The notes: generated by a model not told the origin, from the sequence alone. A stretch of 64,000 nt of DNA from SCN-70-22 sp046327755 (GCA_046327755.1 JAXLXW010000008.1:186001-250000), one strand, 5' to 3'; counted from the first letter of the stretch, positions 14,452 to 23,857 are shown. Numbers and translations are program-made.

Positions 14452-15867
14452 TCACGGACGTTTCACCACCGCGCCGCCCTTCATCACGAAGGTGACGCGC
14501 TCCAGCTCCGACACATCAGCAAGCGGGTCGCCCGACACGGCGATGAGGTCTGCATGGCTCCCCGGCGCCACGATGCCGACCTTCCCCTTCCATCCGATCA
14601 ACTCGGCCGCATTCACCGTGGCCATCTGGATCGCCTGCATTGGCGTGAGCCCGAGGTATTTCACCAGGAGCGCAAACTGCCGGGCGTTGAGCCCGTGCGG
14701 ATACACGCCGGCATCGGTGCCAAAGGCGAACTTCACCCCCGCCTTGTAGGCGCGGCTCCAATTGACGTCCTGCGATCCGCGCAGCTGCCGTTCCTTCTCG
14801 ATGATCTTCTCCGGCCACGCGTTCTCGTGCGCGTGCTCGAGCAGATAGACGTCGGTGAGGATGTCGGGGACGATGAAGGTCCCCTTCTGCAGCATGATGC
14901 GGATCCCCGCGGTGTCGACGAGCCCGCCGTGCTCCACCGACGCCACGCCGGCCAGGGCGGCGCGACGAATTGCTTCCGCACCATGCGCATGCGCGGCGAC
15001 CTTGCGCCCCCACATCGCCGCCTCCTCGACCACCGCGTTCATCTCTTCCTGCGTGTACTGCGGCGCGCCGACCGACTCCTCCTCGCTCAACACGCCCGCG
15101 CCGGCGAGAATCTTGATCTGGTCGGCCCCGCGCTTGACGTTCTCGCGCACGCGCTTGCGCAGCGCATCCACGCCGTCGGCGACTCCGCTCTCGCCCTCGA
15201 AGCGCACGTTGGGGGCAAAGCCATTCAGGTCCCCGTGCCCGCCGGTCGCGCTGAGCGAGTAGGTGGCGACGAGCATCCGTGGCCCCGGGATCTCGCCGCG
15301 GTTGATCGCGTTGCGCAGCGCGACGTCGACGTAGGAGCCACCGCCGACGTCGCGCACGGTCGTGAAGCCCGCCTCGAGGGTACGGCGCGCGTAGACGTGC
15401 GCGCGCACCGCGTCGTCAATCGGCGACCGCCGAAAGAGGTCTTCGTAGTAGCTCCCGCTCTCCGACGTGAGGTGCGTGTGCACGTCGAGCAGCCCGGGCA
15501 GGAGCGTGGCGCCGCCGAGGTCGATCACGTGGGCGCCGTTAGGCACCTTCCCGCGTTCCTCGACGCGCAGGACCGAGTCGCCCTGCAGGACGACCACGAC
15601 CTGGTCGAGGCGACGCCCGTTGGCCGGGTCGACGAGGTGGGCCGCCTTCACGGCGGTGAGGCGGGGGGGCGCACCGGCCGCCTCCTTGGCCTGCGCGCGC
15701 GCCGGTGTGGGGAGGGCCAGTGACGAGCCCACGACTCCCGCCAGCGCGAACGCTGCACGGACGACGGCGCGGGCGCGGCGCCCAACGTGAGCCCGGTGGC
15801 CGGAAGCGTCGCGGCGACCGGGAGACGCGGGGCGAACGAATGTGGAAGCGTTGGGTCGATGCGGCAT
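14452..15867 (-). CDS. Secreted amidohydrolase (imidazolonepropionase-like) 2
   Basis: A 471-residue exported amidohydrolase. A basic N-terminus leads into the hydrophobic AAFALAGVVGSSLALPTPARAQ. Metal-site residues: HTH in LLDVHTHLT, Lys in DQIKILAGAG, His in AAHAHGAEA, His in SVEHGG and Asp in FGTDAGVY. The end is HADLIAVSGDPLADVSELER. ATG 15867 is chosen because it leaves a normal-length leader. It runs divergently from amidohydrolase 3 across a 251-bp spacer, and the pair may share control elements. The substrate is unknown; aryl- or acyl-dipeptide hydrolysis is typical of the group. Confidence 0.88.
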   Translation of the reverse strand: MPHRPNASTFVRPASPGRRDASGHRAHVGRRARAVVRAAFALAGVVGSSLALPTPARAQAKEAAGAPPRLTAVKAAHLVDPANGRRLDQVVVVLQGDSVLRVEERGKVPNGAHVIDLGGATLLPGLLDVHTHLTSESGSYYEDLFRRSPIDDAVRAHVYARRTLEAGFTTVRDVGGGSYVDVALRNAINRGEIPGPRMLVATYSLSATGGHGDLNGFAPNVRFEGESGVADGVDALRKRVRENVKRGADQIKILAGAGVLSEEESVGAPQYTQEEMNAVVEEAAMWGRKVAAHAHGAEAIRRAALAGVASVEHGGLVDTAGIRIMLQKGTFIVPDILTDVYLLEHAHENAWPEKIIEKERQLRGSQDVNWSRAYKAGVKFAFGTDAGVYPHGLNARQFALLVKYLGLTPMQAIQMATVNAAELIGWKGKVGIVAPGSHADLIAVSGDPLADVSELERVTFVMKGGAVVKRP

Positions 15868-16118
15868 GGCAGCGTGCGGGTGAAGTCCCAACCTCTCCAG
15901 ATCGTGCCTCGCTGTCCAGCGCCGACGGCCCACACTCACGAGCGCTTTGCTTGTGCCGCCGTGACGTGGCGGTACATTCGCGCCCGAATGGGGGTGAGCC
16001 CGGGCGTGTCGCGACGGCGCGCCGTCGCGCTTCGCTGCGCCGCCGTCTGGCACTCATACGGACCTCGCTCGGTTCTCGACTCCGCAGTTCCACGCCATCC
16101 CTCGACGGGGAAAAGACG
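15868..16118. promoter_or_regulatory. Divergent spacer between two amidohydrolase genes
   Basis: This 251-bp region separates start codons at 15867 (minus) and 16119 (plus). It must contain promoters for both. No clear inverted repeat or sigma-factor consensus was recognised. Confidence 0.35.
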
Positions 16119-17417
16119 ATGTCGCCTGACCGCATTTCGGCACCGCGCACGCCCGCTCGCTCGCCCGCTCGCTCGCTCGCTTGGTTCGAGCACGTCGTTC
16201 GACGGGCACGCCGCGTTTTGCAACTGACGGCGCTCGTCGCCGGGAGCACCTCCGCTCTCGACGCACAGTCGGCGGCGATCACTGCGCGCCGCGTTTTCGA
16301 CGGAAAGAAGCTCCTCACCAACGCGACGGTGGTCGTGGAGGGGGGGCGCATCACGAGCGTCGGCGCGCTCCCCGCCTCGTTCCGAGGGGCCCGGTACGAC
16401 CTCGGCGATGCCACGCTCATGCCCGGGCTGATGGACGTCCACGCCCACGTCGTCTGGCATTTCAATGCGCAGGGACGCTTCCACACCGGCGACGACGGCG
16501 AGACGGAAGCGCAAGGCGCGATCGCCTCCGCCGCCAACGCATATGCCACGTTGATGTCCGGCGTGACGACGATCCAGTCGCCAGGATCGCCCGAGGACAA
16601 GGACCTGCGCGAGGCGATCGACCGCGGGGTGCTGCCCGGCCCGCGTCTCCTCACCTCCCTCGGCTCGTTGAGCGAGGCGAGCGGGACGCCGGACGAACTG
16701 CGTGCCAAGGTGCGCGCCTTCAAGTTGCGCGGCGCCGACTTCCTCAAGCTCTTCGCGTCCAAATCGATTCGCGAGGGCGGGGCGCAGACGATGACCGACG
16801 CCCAGCTGCAAGCCGCCTGCGGCGAGGCGCACGCGCAGGGGCTCCGCGTCCTGGTGCACGCCCACGCCGCCGAGGCGATGAAGGCGGCCATCAACGCCGG
16901 CTGCGACCAGGTCGAGCACGGCGTCTTCGCGACCGACGAGGTGTTGCAGCTGATGATCCAGAAGGGGACGTACCTGTCGCCGCAGTGCGGGCTCGTCTTC
17001 CGCAACTACCTGGACAACCGGGCGAAGTACCAGGGGATCGGCAACTACAACGACTCCGGCTTCAAGTCCATGGAGGAGTCGCTCCCGCTGGGGATCGCCG
17101 CGGTGCGCAAGGCGACGCACACGCCGGGACTCAAGGTCGTCTTCGGGACCGACGCAGTGGCTGGCGCCCACGGGCGCAACGTGGAGGACCTCATCTGCCG
17201 GGTGAACGAGGCGGGGCAGCCCCCGCTCGAGGCGCTGGCCAGTGCCACGTCGGTGGCAGCGCAGTCGATGAAGATGGCCGATTCGTTAGGGACGATAGCC
17301 CCGAGGATGGTGGCCGACCTGGTGGCCGTGCGCGGCGACGTGACGAAAGACGCGACGGCGCTCCGCCGAGTGAAGTTCGTGATGAAGGGCGGGCGCGTGT
17401 TCCGCAACGACCAGTGA
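16119..17417 (+). CDS. Secreted amidohydrolase (imidazolonepropionase-like) 3
   Basis: A 432-residue exported amidohydrolase. The leader is rather long and basic (ARSPARSLAWFEHVVRRARR) before LQLTALVAGSTSALDAQ. Metal-site residues: HAH in LMDVHAHVV, Lys in ADFLKLFASKS, His in LVHAHAAEA, His in QVEHGVF and Asp in FGTDAVAG. It closely resembles amidohydrolase 5 at 25390, including GIGNY/GVGNY and PLEALASATS-like segments, so the two are probable paralogues. The stop overlaps a GTG of the next gene, and the PQQ dehydrogenase ATG lies five bases beyond, so the two genes form an operon. Confidence 0.88.
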   Translation: MSPDRISAPRTPARSPARSLAWFEHVVRRARRVLQLTALVAGSTSALDAQSAAITARRVFDGKKLLTNATVVVEGGRITSVGALPASFRGARYDLGDATLMPGLMDVHAHVVWHFNAQGRFHTGDDGETEAQGAIASAANAYATLMSGVTTIQSPGSPEDKDLREAIDRGVLPGPRLLTSLGSLSEASGTPDELRAKVRAFKLRGADFLKLFASKSIREGGAQTMTDAQLQAACGEAHAQGLRVLVHAHAAEAMKAAINAGCDQVEHGVFATDEVLQLMIQKGTYLSPQCGLVFRNYLDNRAKYQGIGNYNDSGFKSMEESLPLGIAAVRKATHTPGLKVVFGTDAVAGAHGRNVEDLICRVNEAGQPPLEALASATSVAAQSMKMADSLGTIAPRMVADLVAVRGDVTKDATALRRVKFVMKGGRVFRNDQ

Positions 17418-17422
17418 GCGCC

Positions 17423-19381
17423 ATGCCGCGCCCCGTGACGACAGCGGTCGCTGCATTGGTCGCGGCCACGCTGCTCGCCCCCTCGCTGGTGCCGGCGCAG
17501 GACAGGGGGAGGTTGGTCGAGTGGCCCACCTACGGCGGCGATGCCGGCGGGATGAAGTACTCGCCGCTCGCCGACATCAACCGGGCAAACGTCGCGCGCC
17601 TCAAGCCCGCCTGGCAATGGAAGACCGGAGACCCGGCGAATCCGCCTGCCGACTCGGGGCGCCCGGCGCGCCCCGGAAACTTCCAGGCGACGCCGTTGAT
17701 GATCAACGACACGTTGTACCTGCCGACCCCGCTCAACCAGGTCGTTGCGCTGGACGCGAACAACGGGCGCGAGTTGTGGCGCTTCGATCCCGGCGCCTAT
17801 CGCGCCGGACAGCCGTCCAACGGGACTGGGCTCGTGCATCGCGGCGTGGCGCAGTGGAGCGATGGCCGTTCGCGGCGGATCTTCATCAACTCGCGCTGGC
17901 GCCTCATCGCGCTCGACGCCGCGACGGGAAGACCAGTCGCCTCGTTCGGCACGAATGGCGAGATCGACCTCACCGCGCAGCTCGACCGCCCGGTGAACCG
18001 TCGGCACTACACCAACACCTCGCCGCCGGTGGTCTGGGGGGACCTCGTCATCCTCGGCAATGGCGTTGGCGATCGTTTGGCCTACAAGGGCGACCCGCCC
18101 GGCGACGTGCAGGCCTTCGACGTGCGGACGGGGAAGCGCGTGTGGGCCTTCCGCACCGTCCCCGCGGCCGGCGAGTTCGGCAACGACACGTGGCGCGACG
18201 ACTCGTGGAAGTTCACGGGGCACACCAATGTCTGGGCCCCCTTCACCGTCGACTCAGCGCGCGGGCTCGTCTTCCTCCCCGTGGGGACGCCGAGCAACGA
18301 CTGGTACGGCGGGCGGCGCAAGGGCGCCAACCTCTTCGGCGAGGCGCTGGTCGCGCTCGATGCCCGCACCGGGACGCGCGTCTGGCACTACCAGCTGGTG
18401 CACCACGGGCTGTGGGACTACGACCTCCCGGCCCCGCCTAACGTGGTGACGATCCGCAAGGGGACGCGGCGCATCGACGCCGTGGTCGCCCCGACCAAGC
18501 AAGGGTGGGTCTTCGCCTTCGATCGCGTGACCGGGAAGCCGCTGTGGCCCATCGTCGAGCGCAAGGTGCCGGCGAGCGACGTCGCGGGGGAGGAGGCGTG
18601 GCCCACGCAGCCGGCGCCGCAGAAGCCGCCCGCGTTCGCAGCACAGGGCTTCGACGCCTCCGACGTCATCGCCTTCACTCCCGCCGTGAAGGCGGCGGCG
18701 CTCGCCCGGCTGCAACAGTTCAAGACGGGTCCGCTCTTCACGCCACCGACGGTCACGGGGACGGTGACGATGCCCGGAGCGATCGGCGGCGCCGGGTGGG
18801 GAGGAGCCGCCTACGATCCCGAGACGAACCTGCTCTACGTGAAGGCGACCAACGCACCGGCGCTGTGGAAGCTCGCCGAGCGTGCCGCAGCGTCGGACAC
18901 CAACGACAACCGCTTCTTCACCGACCCCGCCGCGCCGCCGTTAGGCGTGACGGTGCCGGGCTTCGAGCAGGATGCGCAGGGGAACCCGGCCCCGCCCCTC
19001 CCCCTCAACAAGCCGCCGTACGGGACGATGACGGCGATCGACCTGGCGACGGGGACCATCCGCTGGCAGGTCCCGCTGGGCGACACTCCGTCGGTGCGCC
19101 ACCACCCGGCGCTCGCCGGTGCGCCGTTGCCCGCCGCGTTAGGCGTGGCGGGCTCGCCCGGGCCACTGGTGACGCGTGGCGGGCTGGTCTTCGCCTCCGG
19201 CGGCGGCAACGCGCTCTATGCACTCGACGCCGGCACGGGGCGCGTGCGCTGGTCGCACGACCTCGGGACGCTCGGCTACGCCAACCCGATGACGTATCGC
19301 ACGCGCGCCGGGAAGCAGTTCGTGGTGATCGCGACCGGCATCGGCGGAAACACCGCGTTGCAGGCCTTCGCGCTGCCGTAG
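17423..19381 (+). CDS. Secreted PQQ-dependent dehydrogenase (quinoprotein glucose dehydrogenase-like)
   Basis: A 652-residue exported quinoprotein. The signal peptide (VAALVAATLLAPSLVPAQ) precedes an eight-bladed propeller of PQQ type. The first blade reads EWPTYGGDAGGMKYSPLADI, and repeated blade motifs follow, such as VVALDANNGRELWRFD, FDVRTGKRVWAFRT, VALDARTGTRVWHYQ and YALDAGTGRVRWSHD. It would oxidise a sugar or alcohol in the periplasm and pass electrons to the quinone pool or a cytochrome. No C-terminal haem motif or membrane-anchor domain is present. It follows amidohydrolase 3 by five bases. A terminator sits downstream. Confidence 0.9.
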   Translation: MPRPVTTAVAALVAATLLAPSLVPAQDRGRLVEWPTYGGDAGGMKYSPLADINRANVARLKPAWQWKTGDPANPPADSGRPARPGNFQATPLMINDTLYLPTPLNQVVALDANNGRELWRFDPGAYRAGQPSNGTGLVHRGVAQWSDGRSRRIFINSRWRLIALDAATGRPVASFGTNGEIDLTAQLDRPVNRRHYTNTSPPVVWGDLVILGNGVGDRLAYKGDPPGDVQAFDVRTGKRVWAFRTVPAAGEFGNDTWRDDSWKFTGHTNVWAPFTVDSARGLVFLPVGTPSNDWYGGRRKGANLFGEALVALDARTGTRVWHYQLVHHGLWDYDLPAPPNVVTIRKGTRRIDAVVAPTKQGWVFAFDRVTGKPLWPIVERKVPASDVAGEEAWPTQPAPQKPPAFAAQGFDASDVIAFTPAVKAAALARLQQFKTGPLFTPPTVTGTVTMPGAIGGAGWGGAAYDPETNLLYVKATNAPALWKLAERAAASDTNDNRFFTDPAAPPLGVTVPGFEQDAQGNPAPPLPLNKPPYGTMTAIDLATGTIRWQVPLGDTPSVRHHPALAGAPLPAALGVAGSPGPLVTRGGLVFASGGGNALYALDAGTGRVRWSHDLGTLGYANPMTYRTRAGKQFVVIATGIGGNTALQAFALP

Positions 19382-19418
19382 CGCTGGCACTGGCGACGGT
19401 CGAGGCACGTAGGGAATG

Positions 19419-19450
19419 GCGCCGCGAATCTCGCGGCGCTTTCTTCTTTC
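19419..19450 (+). terminator. Terminator after the PQQ dehydrogenase
   Basis: GCGCCGCGA at 19419-19427 and TCGCGGCGC at 19431-19439 form a perfect 9-bp stem with a 3-base loop. It is followed by the T-rich TTTCTTCTTTC. It ends just before the next ATG at 19454. Confidence 0.85.
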
Positions 19451-19453
19451 GCC

Positions 19454-20032
19454 ATGACCATGGAGACCCTGATCAGCGTGGCGTTGGGGCTTGGACTCGC
19501 CGCTGCGGCGGGGCTGCGCGTCTTCGTCCCTGTCTTCGGGGCGGGGCTCGCGGCGCACTTCGGCGCGCTCCCGCTCTCGCACTCGTTCGCGTGGGTGGGG
19601 ACGACGCCGGCGCTCATCGCCTTCGGCACGGCGACGCTGCTCGAGATCGGCGCCTACTACATCCCGTGGCTCGATCATGCGCTCGACATCGTGGCGTCGC
19701 CAGCGGCGGTGGTCGCCGGGATCGTCGCCAGCGCTGCGGTGATGACCGACCTACCGCCGCTCGTCACGTGGACGGTCGCGATCATCGGCGGCGGCGGTGC
19801 CGCAGGGTTGGTGCAGATGCTCTCGGTGGGGACGCGCCTCAAGTCGACCGTCACCACCGGCGGCCTCGCCAACCCGATTGTCGCGACCGGCGAGGCCGTC
19901 GGCGCGATCGGCATCACCGCCATCGCCATCCTGGTCCCGCTCGTGGCCCTCGCCGCCTGCGTCGTGTTCGTCTACGTTCTCGCGCGCATCGTTCGACGCA
20001 AGCGCGCGGCGCGCGCACGCACCGCCGCGTAG
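19454..20032 (+). CDS. DUF4126 family integral membrane protein
   Basis: A 192-residue hydrophobic protein with about five membrane segments, including LISVALGLGLAAAAGLRVFV, VVAGIVASAAVM and AIAILVPLVALAACVVFVY. The conserved region GAYYIPWLDHALDIVASPAA and TGGLANPIVAT match the DUF4126 family. Its function is unknown. The start follows a terminator by only a few bases, so its transcript may begin within or before the hairpin. The stop codon lies in a direct repeat (CCGCCGCGTAGCGTTCACC, two copies at about 20022-20057). Confidence 0.8.
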   Translation: MTMETLISVALGLGLAAAAGLRVFVPVFGAGLAAHFGALPLSHSFAWVGTTPALIAFGTATLLEIGAYYIPWLDHALDIVASPAAVVAGIVASAAVMTDLPPLVTWTVAIIGGGGAAGLVQMLSVGTRLKSTVTTGGLANPIVATGEAVGAIGITAIAILVPLVALAACVVFVYVLARIVRRKRAARARTAA

Positions 20033-20073
20033 CGTTCACCGCCGCGTAGCGTTCACCTCCGCACTGTCTCGTC

Positions 20074-21339
20074 ATGCGACTCGCGCCGCCCCGATTCATC
20101 TCGCCGCGCTCCTCGGCGGCCCATCGTCCCGCGTGCGCCGCCCTGGCGTCCGTCGCGCTGGCCCTCGTTCCTGCGTGGACCGGCGCGCAGCAGGTGCCGC
20201 GACAGACCGACGCCGACCACTACACGCGCTATGAATTGTTGGCGCCGGGCTCAGCCAAGTTTCGCATCATCTACGAAGTGACGGCGACCACCGCCGGTGC
20301 GGCGGCGTACTACAACCCCATCCGCAAGGGGAGCATCGCCACCGACGAAGCCGTGTACGACCGCATGACCGGCAAGCCGCTCCATTTCGAGGTTGTGGGC
20401 GGACTGGTCGCGCGTGCCGGCGGCGTGAGCGGGGCCGACTCGACGCAGGAGTACATCAAGGTCTCGCTCGCGCGCGCGGTCCCCCGGGACGGCGAGGGGC
20501 GCATCCGCATCGACAAGACCTACGAAGACGCCCGCAGCTACATGGCCGGCGGCGACTCGGTCGTCTTCAATCGCCCGTTAGGCATCCGGAAGAATGCCGT
20601 CGTGCTTCCTGCGGGGTACGAACTGGAGTCGGTGAACTATCCGTCGCAGGTCATTCGCGAGCAGGACGGGCGCATCGCCGTCTCGTTCATCAACACCGGT
20701 GTGGGCGACGTCCCGTACATCGTGAAGGGGCGCCGCGCCGCGCGCGCCACCGCGGGCCGCGCCGCCGCCGGCGAGGTGGCACGCCTCTCCGAGCGCGCGC
20801 ACCAGGACCGCGAGATCGTCTACTTCCTGCAACCGCCCGAGACGCACGCCTTCGACCTCTACCACGACTACACCGAGTCGCGCCCCGGCGTCGACAAGTA
20901 CCTCAACGTCGTGCGGGCCGGGAGCAAGGCGTCACGTCCCTCGGCGCGCATCCTCGACACGGGCGAGGAACTCCCGGTGCGCACGCTGCGCGGCGATGAG
21001 ATCACGCGGGCGAAGCTCGACATCGGCGAGGCGGTGAAGCCCGAGACCGAGGTCGTCGTCATCGACTTCGCGGCCCCCAGAGCGGGCGAGTCGAAGCGCC
21101 TGCGCATCAGCGAGACGTACACCGACCCGGCGCGCTATACGCTCAAGGGCGACACCCTCGTCTGGGACCGTGCCTTCGGTCGCCCGGCCAACGCGATGGT
21201 CCTCCCTGCCGGGTGGGCGCTGGCCAACTGTTCCGTGCCGGCGACCGTATCGCGCACCGACGACGGGCGCGTGCGGCTCGACTTCGTGAACCAGCGCAAC
21301 GACGAGATCGCGGTGTACCTGACGGCGGTGCGGCGGTAG
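20074..21339 (+). CDS. Secreted protein with internal duplication, function unknown
   Basis: A 421-residue exported protein with a signal peptide (ALASVALALVPAWTGAQQ). No known domain was recognised. Two halves share a repeated unit of about 80 residues. RIRIDKTYEDARSYMAGGDS and AVVLPAGYELESVNYPSQV occur near 148-205, and RLRISETYTDPARYTLKGDT and AMVLPAGWALANCSVPATV near 345-400. The repeats look beta-rich. A cell-envelope or surface role is inference only. The gene follows DUF4126 with a 41-base gap. An inverted repeat of the 9040 family type follows the stop. Confidence 0.75.
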   Translation: MRLAPPRFISPRSSAAHRPACAALASVALALVPAWTGAQQVPRQTDADHYTRYELLAPGSAKFRIIYEVTATTAGAAAYYNPIRKGSIATDEAVYDRMTGKPLHFEVVGGLVARAGGVSGADSTQEYIKVSLARAVPRDGEGRIRIDKTYEDARSYMAGGDSVVFNRPLGIRKNAVVLPAGYELESVNYPSQVIREQDGRIAVSFINTGVGDVPYIVKGRRAARATAGRAAAGEVARLSERAHQDREIVYFLQPPETHAFDLYHDYTESRPGVDKYLNVVRAGSKASRPSARILDTGEELPVRTLRGDEITRAKLDIGEAVKPETEVVVIDFAAPRAGESKRLRISETYTDPARYTLKGDTLVWDRAFGRPANAMVLPAGWALANCSVPATVSRTDDGRVRLDFVNQRNDEIAVYLTAVRR

Positions 21340-21390
21340 GCGGCTGGCCGGGCGGTCGTTGCGGCCCAGCAACGATCAAGAACAGATCTT

Positions 21391-21523
21391 CACCGCAGAG
21401 AACGCAGAGGGCGCAGAGGTGTTGGGAGCTCACTCCCATCACTCGCTGCGCCCTCTGTCGATTCGCCATGTCGGAGCGGTTGGACCGCTTCCCCACCGTG
21501 CGTCGTCTGCGTTCTCTGCGGTG
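21391..21523. repeat. Intergenic inverted repeat with 18-bp perfect arms (family A-like)
   Basis: CACCGCAGAGAACGCAGA at 21391-21408 is perfectly complementary to 21506-21523. A nested pair GCAGAGGGCGCAG / CTGCGCCCTCTG lies within. It fills the spacer between two convergent genes (ends 21339 and 21577). Outer bases TCAAGA.../...TCTTGA extend the pairing imperfectly. Confidence 0.85.
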
Positions 21524-21576
21524 AAAGCTCTTGACCGTCTCCATGCCCCGGGCCGACGCCCGGAACACCACGCGCA

Positions 21577-23238
21577 TCAGGGAACGATCTTCGTCACCTT
21601 GAACGGATCGCGCACCGGATCGTTGGCCGGCGCCAGCTTGCGCGAGTTCTGGACCATTCGCTCCACCTCGGCCATCAACTTGTCGTTGTTCATCACGACG
21701 CCGTCCTTGATGGTGTGCACGATCCCCTTCGTGCGGTACATCTTGCCGTCCTTGTCCAGCGTCAGGTCGCCGAACGAGTACATGAACTTGAGGTTCGCCG
21801 CGGGGTTCCCGTCGACCAGGAGCAGGTCGGCCTTGTAACCCGGGCGCACGAGGCCGAGCGATGGTTCGCCGAGCGTGGCCGCCGAGTTGTAGGTCGCCGT
21901 CTTGAGCACCTCGAGGTTGTGCATCCCCGTCTCGCGCTGGAGTTGCAGCTCGCGGATCGACGAAAAGCCCGGCGTCGCCCAGATGTAATTGTCGTCCGTC
22001 CCGAAGGCCACGCGCCCGCCGCGCTTGTTGAACTCGTAGATCAGGTCCCCCCACAGCCGGAACGCCGAGGTCCAGTAGTACTCGTCGTCGCTCGTCCAGT
22101 CGTAGTGGAAGGCCCCGTGGAACGCCGGGTTCGGCATGTTCCAGTTCCAGAGCGCCTGGTGCGTGTACTTGTCCGTCCACGGGAGCGACGTCGCGCGGAC
22201 CATGTCGCGGTTGGCCTCGTACACCACGCGCGTGGGGAGCATCGTCACGCCGCACTTCACCAGCGAGTCGGCCACCTCGTTGAGGAGGCGCTCCTTGTTC
22301 GTGTACGTCCACACCTTCCCCGCTTCGCGGAAGCGGTCGTTCTCGTTCCCGTAGTTGTAGTTGCGCGGGAAGTCCTGCGTCTTGTTGTCCAGCGCCGACT
22401 CGGCGTAGCCGTAGTGGTGCTCGATCATCGTGATCCCGGCGCACGCCGCCTTCACCGCCTGCGTGACCGCCGTGTTCGACGGCTGCAGGTGGAACGAGGT
22501 GATCATCCCGTTCTCCTTCGCCGCCTTGGCGATTGCCGTCACCAGCTCCAGCGACCAGCCTAACGGGTCCATCGAGATCACGCGGTTCCCGTTCGCCGCC
22601 ATCGCCTTCACCACCTGCGGCGCCATCGCCGGGTCGTCCAGCTCGCGGCGCGAGAACTTCGTCCCGGCGCCGTAGCTCACCAGCGGGTACATCCGCGGCG
22701 CCACGATCTCGTTGTTCGCGCTCTTCTTCGCCTCCGCCATGCCGTCGGTGAAGCCGCGATCGGCGGCGTTCACCATCGTCGTGACGCCCATCGCGAGCTT
22801 GAGGTAGTAGACGTACTCGATCTCCTCGGGGAGCGTGCGGATGTGCGTGTGCAGGTCGATCATCCCCGGCATCACGTACTTCCCGTCCGCCTCGATGATG
22901 CGATCGCCCGTCATCCGCTCGCCGGCGCCGCGACGCTCCGCGGCGACCGGATCGAAGGGAACCATCTGCGTGATCATGTTCCCTTCGATCTTGATGTCGT
23001 ACGGACCGGCCGGCGGACCGCCGTGCCCCGGGATCACCATCGCGTTGCGGATGACGAGCGACTTGTAGGGCCCCTCGGCCAGGTCGCCGAACTTCTTCGT
23101 GACGATCGCCGGGGCAGCAGCCGGCGCCGCGGCGACCTTCTGCTGCGCCGATGCGAGCGAGGCCAGAGATGGCGTCAGCAGCGCGGCGAGTGCCAGCGGC
23201 TGGGCGAGACGTGCGGCGAGCGAAGGGCGGGACGTCAT
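21577..23238 (-). CDS. Secreted amidohydrolase (imidazolonepropionase-like) 4, long form
   Basis: A 553-residue exported amidohydrolase with a signal peptide (PLALAALLTPSLASLASAQQ). Metal-site residues: HTH in MIDLHTHIR, His in TSFHLQPSN, His in MIEHHYGY and Asp in FGTDDNYI. Where paralogues have a candidate carbamylated lysine, this protein has RVISMDPLG, so the bridging ligand is probably different. An aromatic-rich insert (WNWNMPNPAFHGAFHYDWTS) near 355-385 is unique among the five amidohydrolases here. The C-terminus runs on after the usual ADLLLVDGNPAANL. The substrate is unknown. Confidence 0.87.
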   Translation of the reverse strand: MTSRPSLAARLAQPLALAALLTPSLASLASAQQKVAAAPAAAPAIVTKKFGDLAEGPYKSLVIRNAMVIPGHGGPPAGPYDIKIEGNMITQMVPFDPVAAERRGAGERMTGDRIIEADGKYVMPGMIDLHTHIRTLPEEIEYVYYLKLAMGVTTMVNAADRGFTDGMAEAKKSANNEIVAPRMYPLVSYGAGTKFSRRELDDPAMAPQVVKAMAANGNRVISMDPLGWSLELVTAIAKAAKENGMITSFHLQPSNTAVTQAVKAACAGITMIEHHYGYAESALDNKTQDFPRNYNYGNENDRFREAGKVWTYTNKERLLNEVADSLVKCGVTMLPTRVVYEANRDMVRATSLPWTDKYTHQALWNWNMPNPAFHGAFHYDWTSDDEYYWTSAFRLWGDLIYEFNKRGGRVAFGTDDNYIWATPGFSSIRELQLQRETGMHNLEVLKTATYNSAATLGEPSLGLVRPGYKADLLLVDGNPAANLKFMYSFGDLTLDKDGKMYRTKGIVHTIKDGVVMNNDKLMAEVERMVQNSRKLAPANDPVRDPFKVTKIVP

Positions 23239-23857
23239 GGTGGTGACGGATCGGGAGAAGTCGCGGACGGTGCGCCCGTGCGGGGCGGCGCGTGGAGAGG
23301 CTACGGTTCCAACGCGGGCGTGGGAAGGAGTGTTGTGCGGCAGGCCATCGGCAGCTCGGGCGCCTCAGTCGCGAGGTCGCCGACGCTCACGCTCCTCGAG
23401 TCGTACGTCCACCACGACACATATCCGACGTGCGTATCGCCGATCCGAGGCTCGAACGTCTGGTCTCCTGCGGCATTTCCGAGCGCGCCAAGTGGCGGAG
23501 TCGCAGCGACTTGTAGAGTACCGACGTCGCTGGGTAAACGTATCTCGGTGCCTGGTGACAGCAGCCGTGTCGCGTCTGGCGTCACCCCGGTCGCGCGTGA
23601 AGTCGACTGTGTCGCCCGTGCAGTCGATGCGACCGCGCGTGCAGTCGACCCGACCACGCGTGCAGTCGACCCGACCGCGGGTGCAGTCGACCCGACCACG
23701 CGTGCAGTCGACGCGACCGCGCGTGCAGTCGACCCGACCACGGGTGCAGTCGACGCGACCGCGCGTGCAGTCAACGGTGTCGGACGTGAAGTCGGCCCGA
23801 TCGCATCTCAAGTCGACTGCGTCGCGCGCGACGCAGCCCCTGCTCCGAGCTCTGCCC
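23239..23857. other. 619-bp intergenic region containing a 21-bp minisatellite
   Basis: No convincing gene lies between the start of amidohydrolase 4 (23238) and the end of the serine hydrolase (23858). Several frames stay open on both strands only because the 21-bp repeat is a multiple of three. The part from 23239 to about 23560 should carry the promoter of amidohydrolase 4, and nothing definite was seen in it. Confidence 0.6.
23597..23827. repeat. 21-bp tandem repeat, eleven units (minisatellite)
   Basis: Eleven contiguous units of 21 bp. The core units read GTGCAGTCGACSCGACCRCG plus one base, where S and R alternate between two types (CCCGACCAC and CGCGACCGC). Outer units are diverged (GTGAAGTCGACTG... 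at 23597, GTGAAGTCGGCCC at 23786, CTCAAGTCGACTG at 23807). Each unit carries GTCGAC or a variant. Repeated peptides would be RPRVQST, AVDPTTR or VDCTRGR, but no start or ribosome site supports translation. Confidence 0.9.

Noticed and set aside
16181..17422. Long plus-strand frame extending the PQQ dehydrogenase upstream for over 400 codons
   Set aside because: It overlaps amidohydrolase 3 in another frame, is Arg-rich without known motifs, and the dehydrogenase has a clear signal peptide starting at 17423.
23365..23811. Gene encoding a VDCTRGR repeat protein on the minus strand
   Set aside because: The frame is open only because the repeat length is a multiple of three. No ribosome site or non-repeat domain supports it, and other frames are equally open.
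23597..23827. CRISPR array
   Set aside because: Units are contiguous 21-mers without variable spacers, and there are no cas genes.
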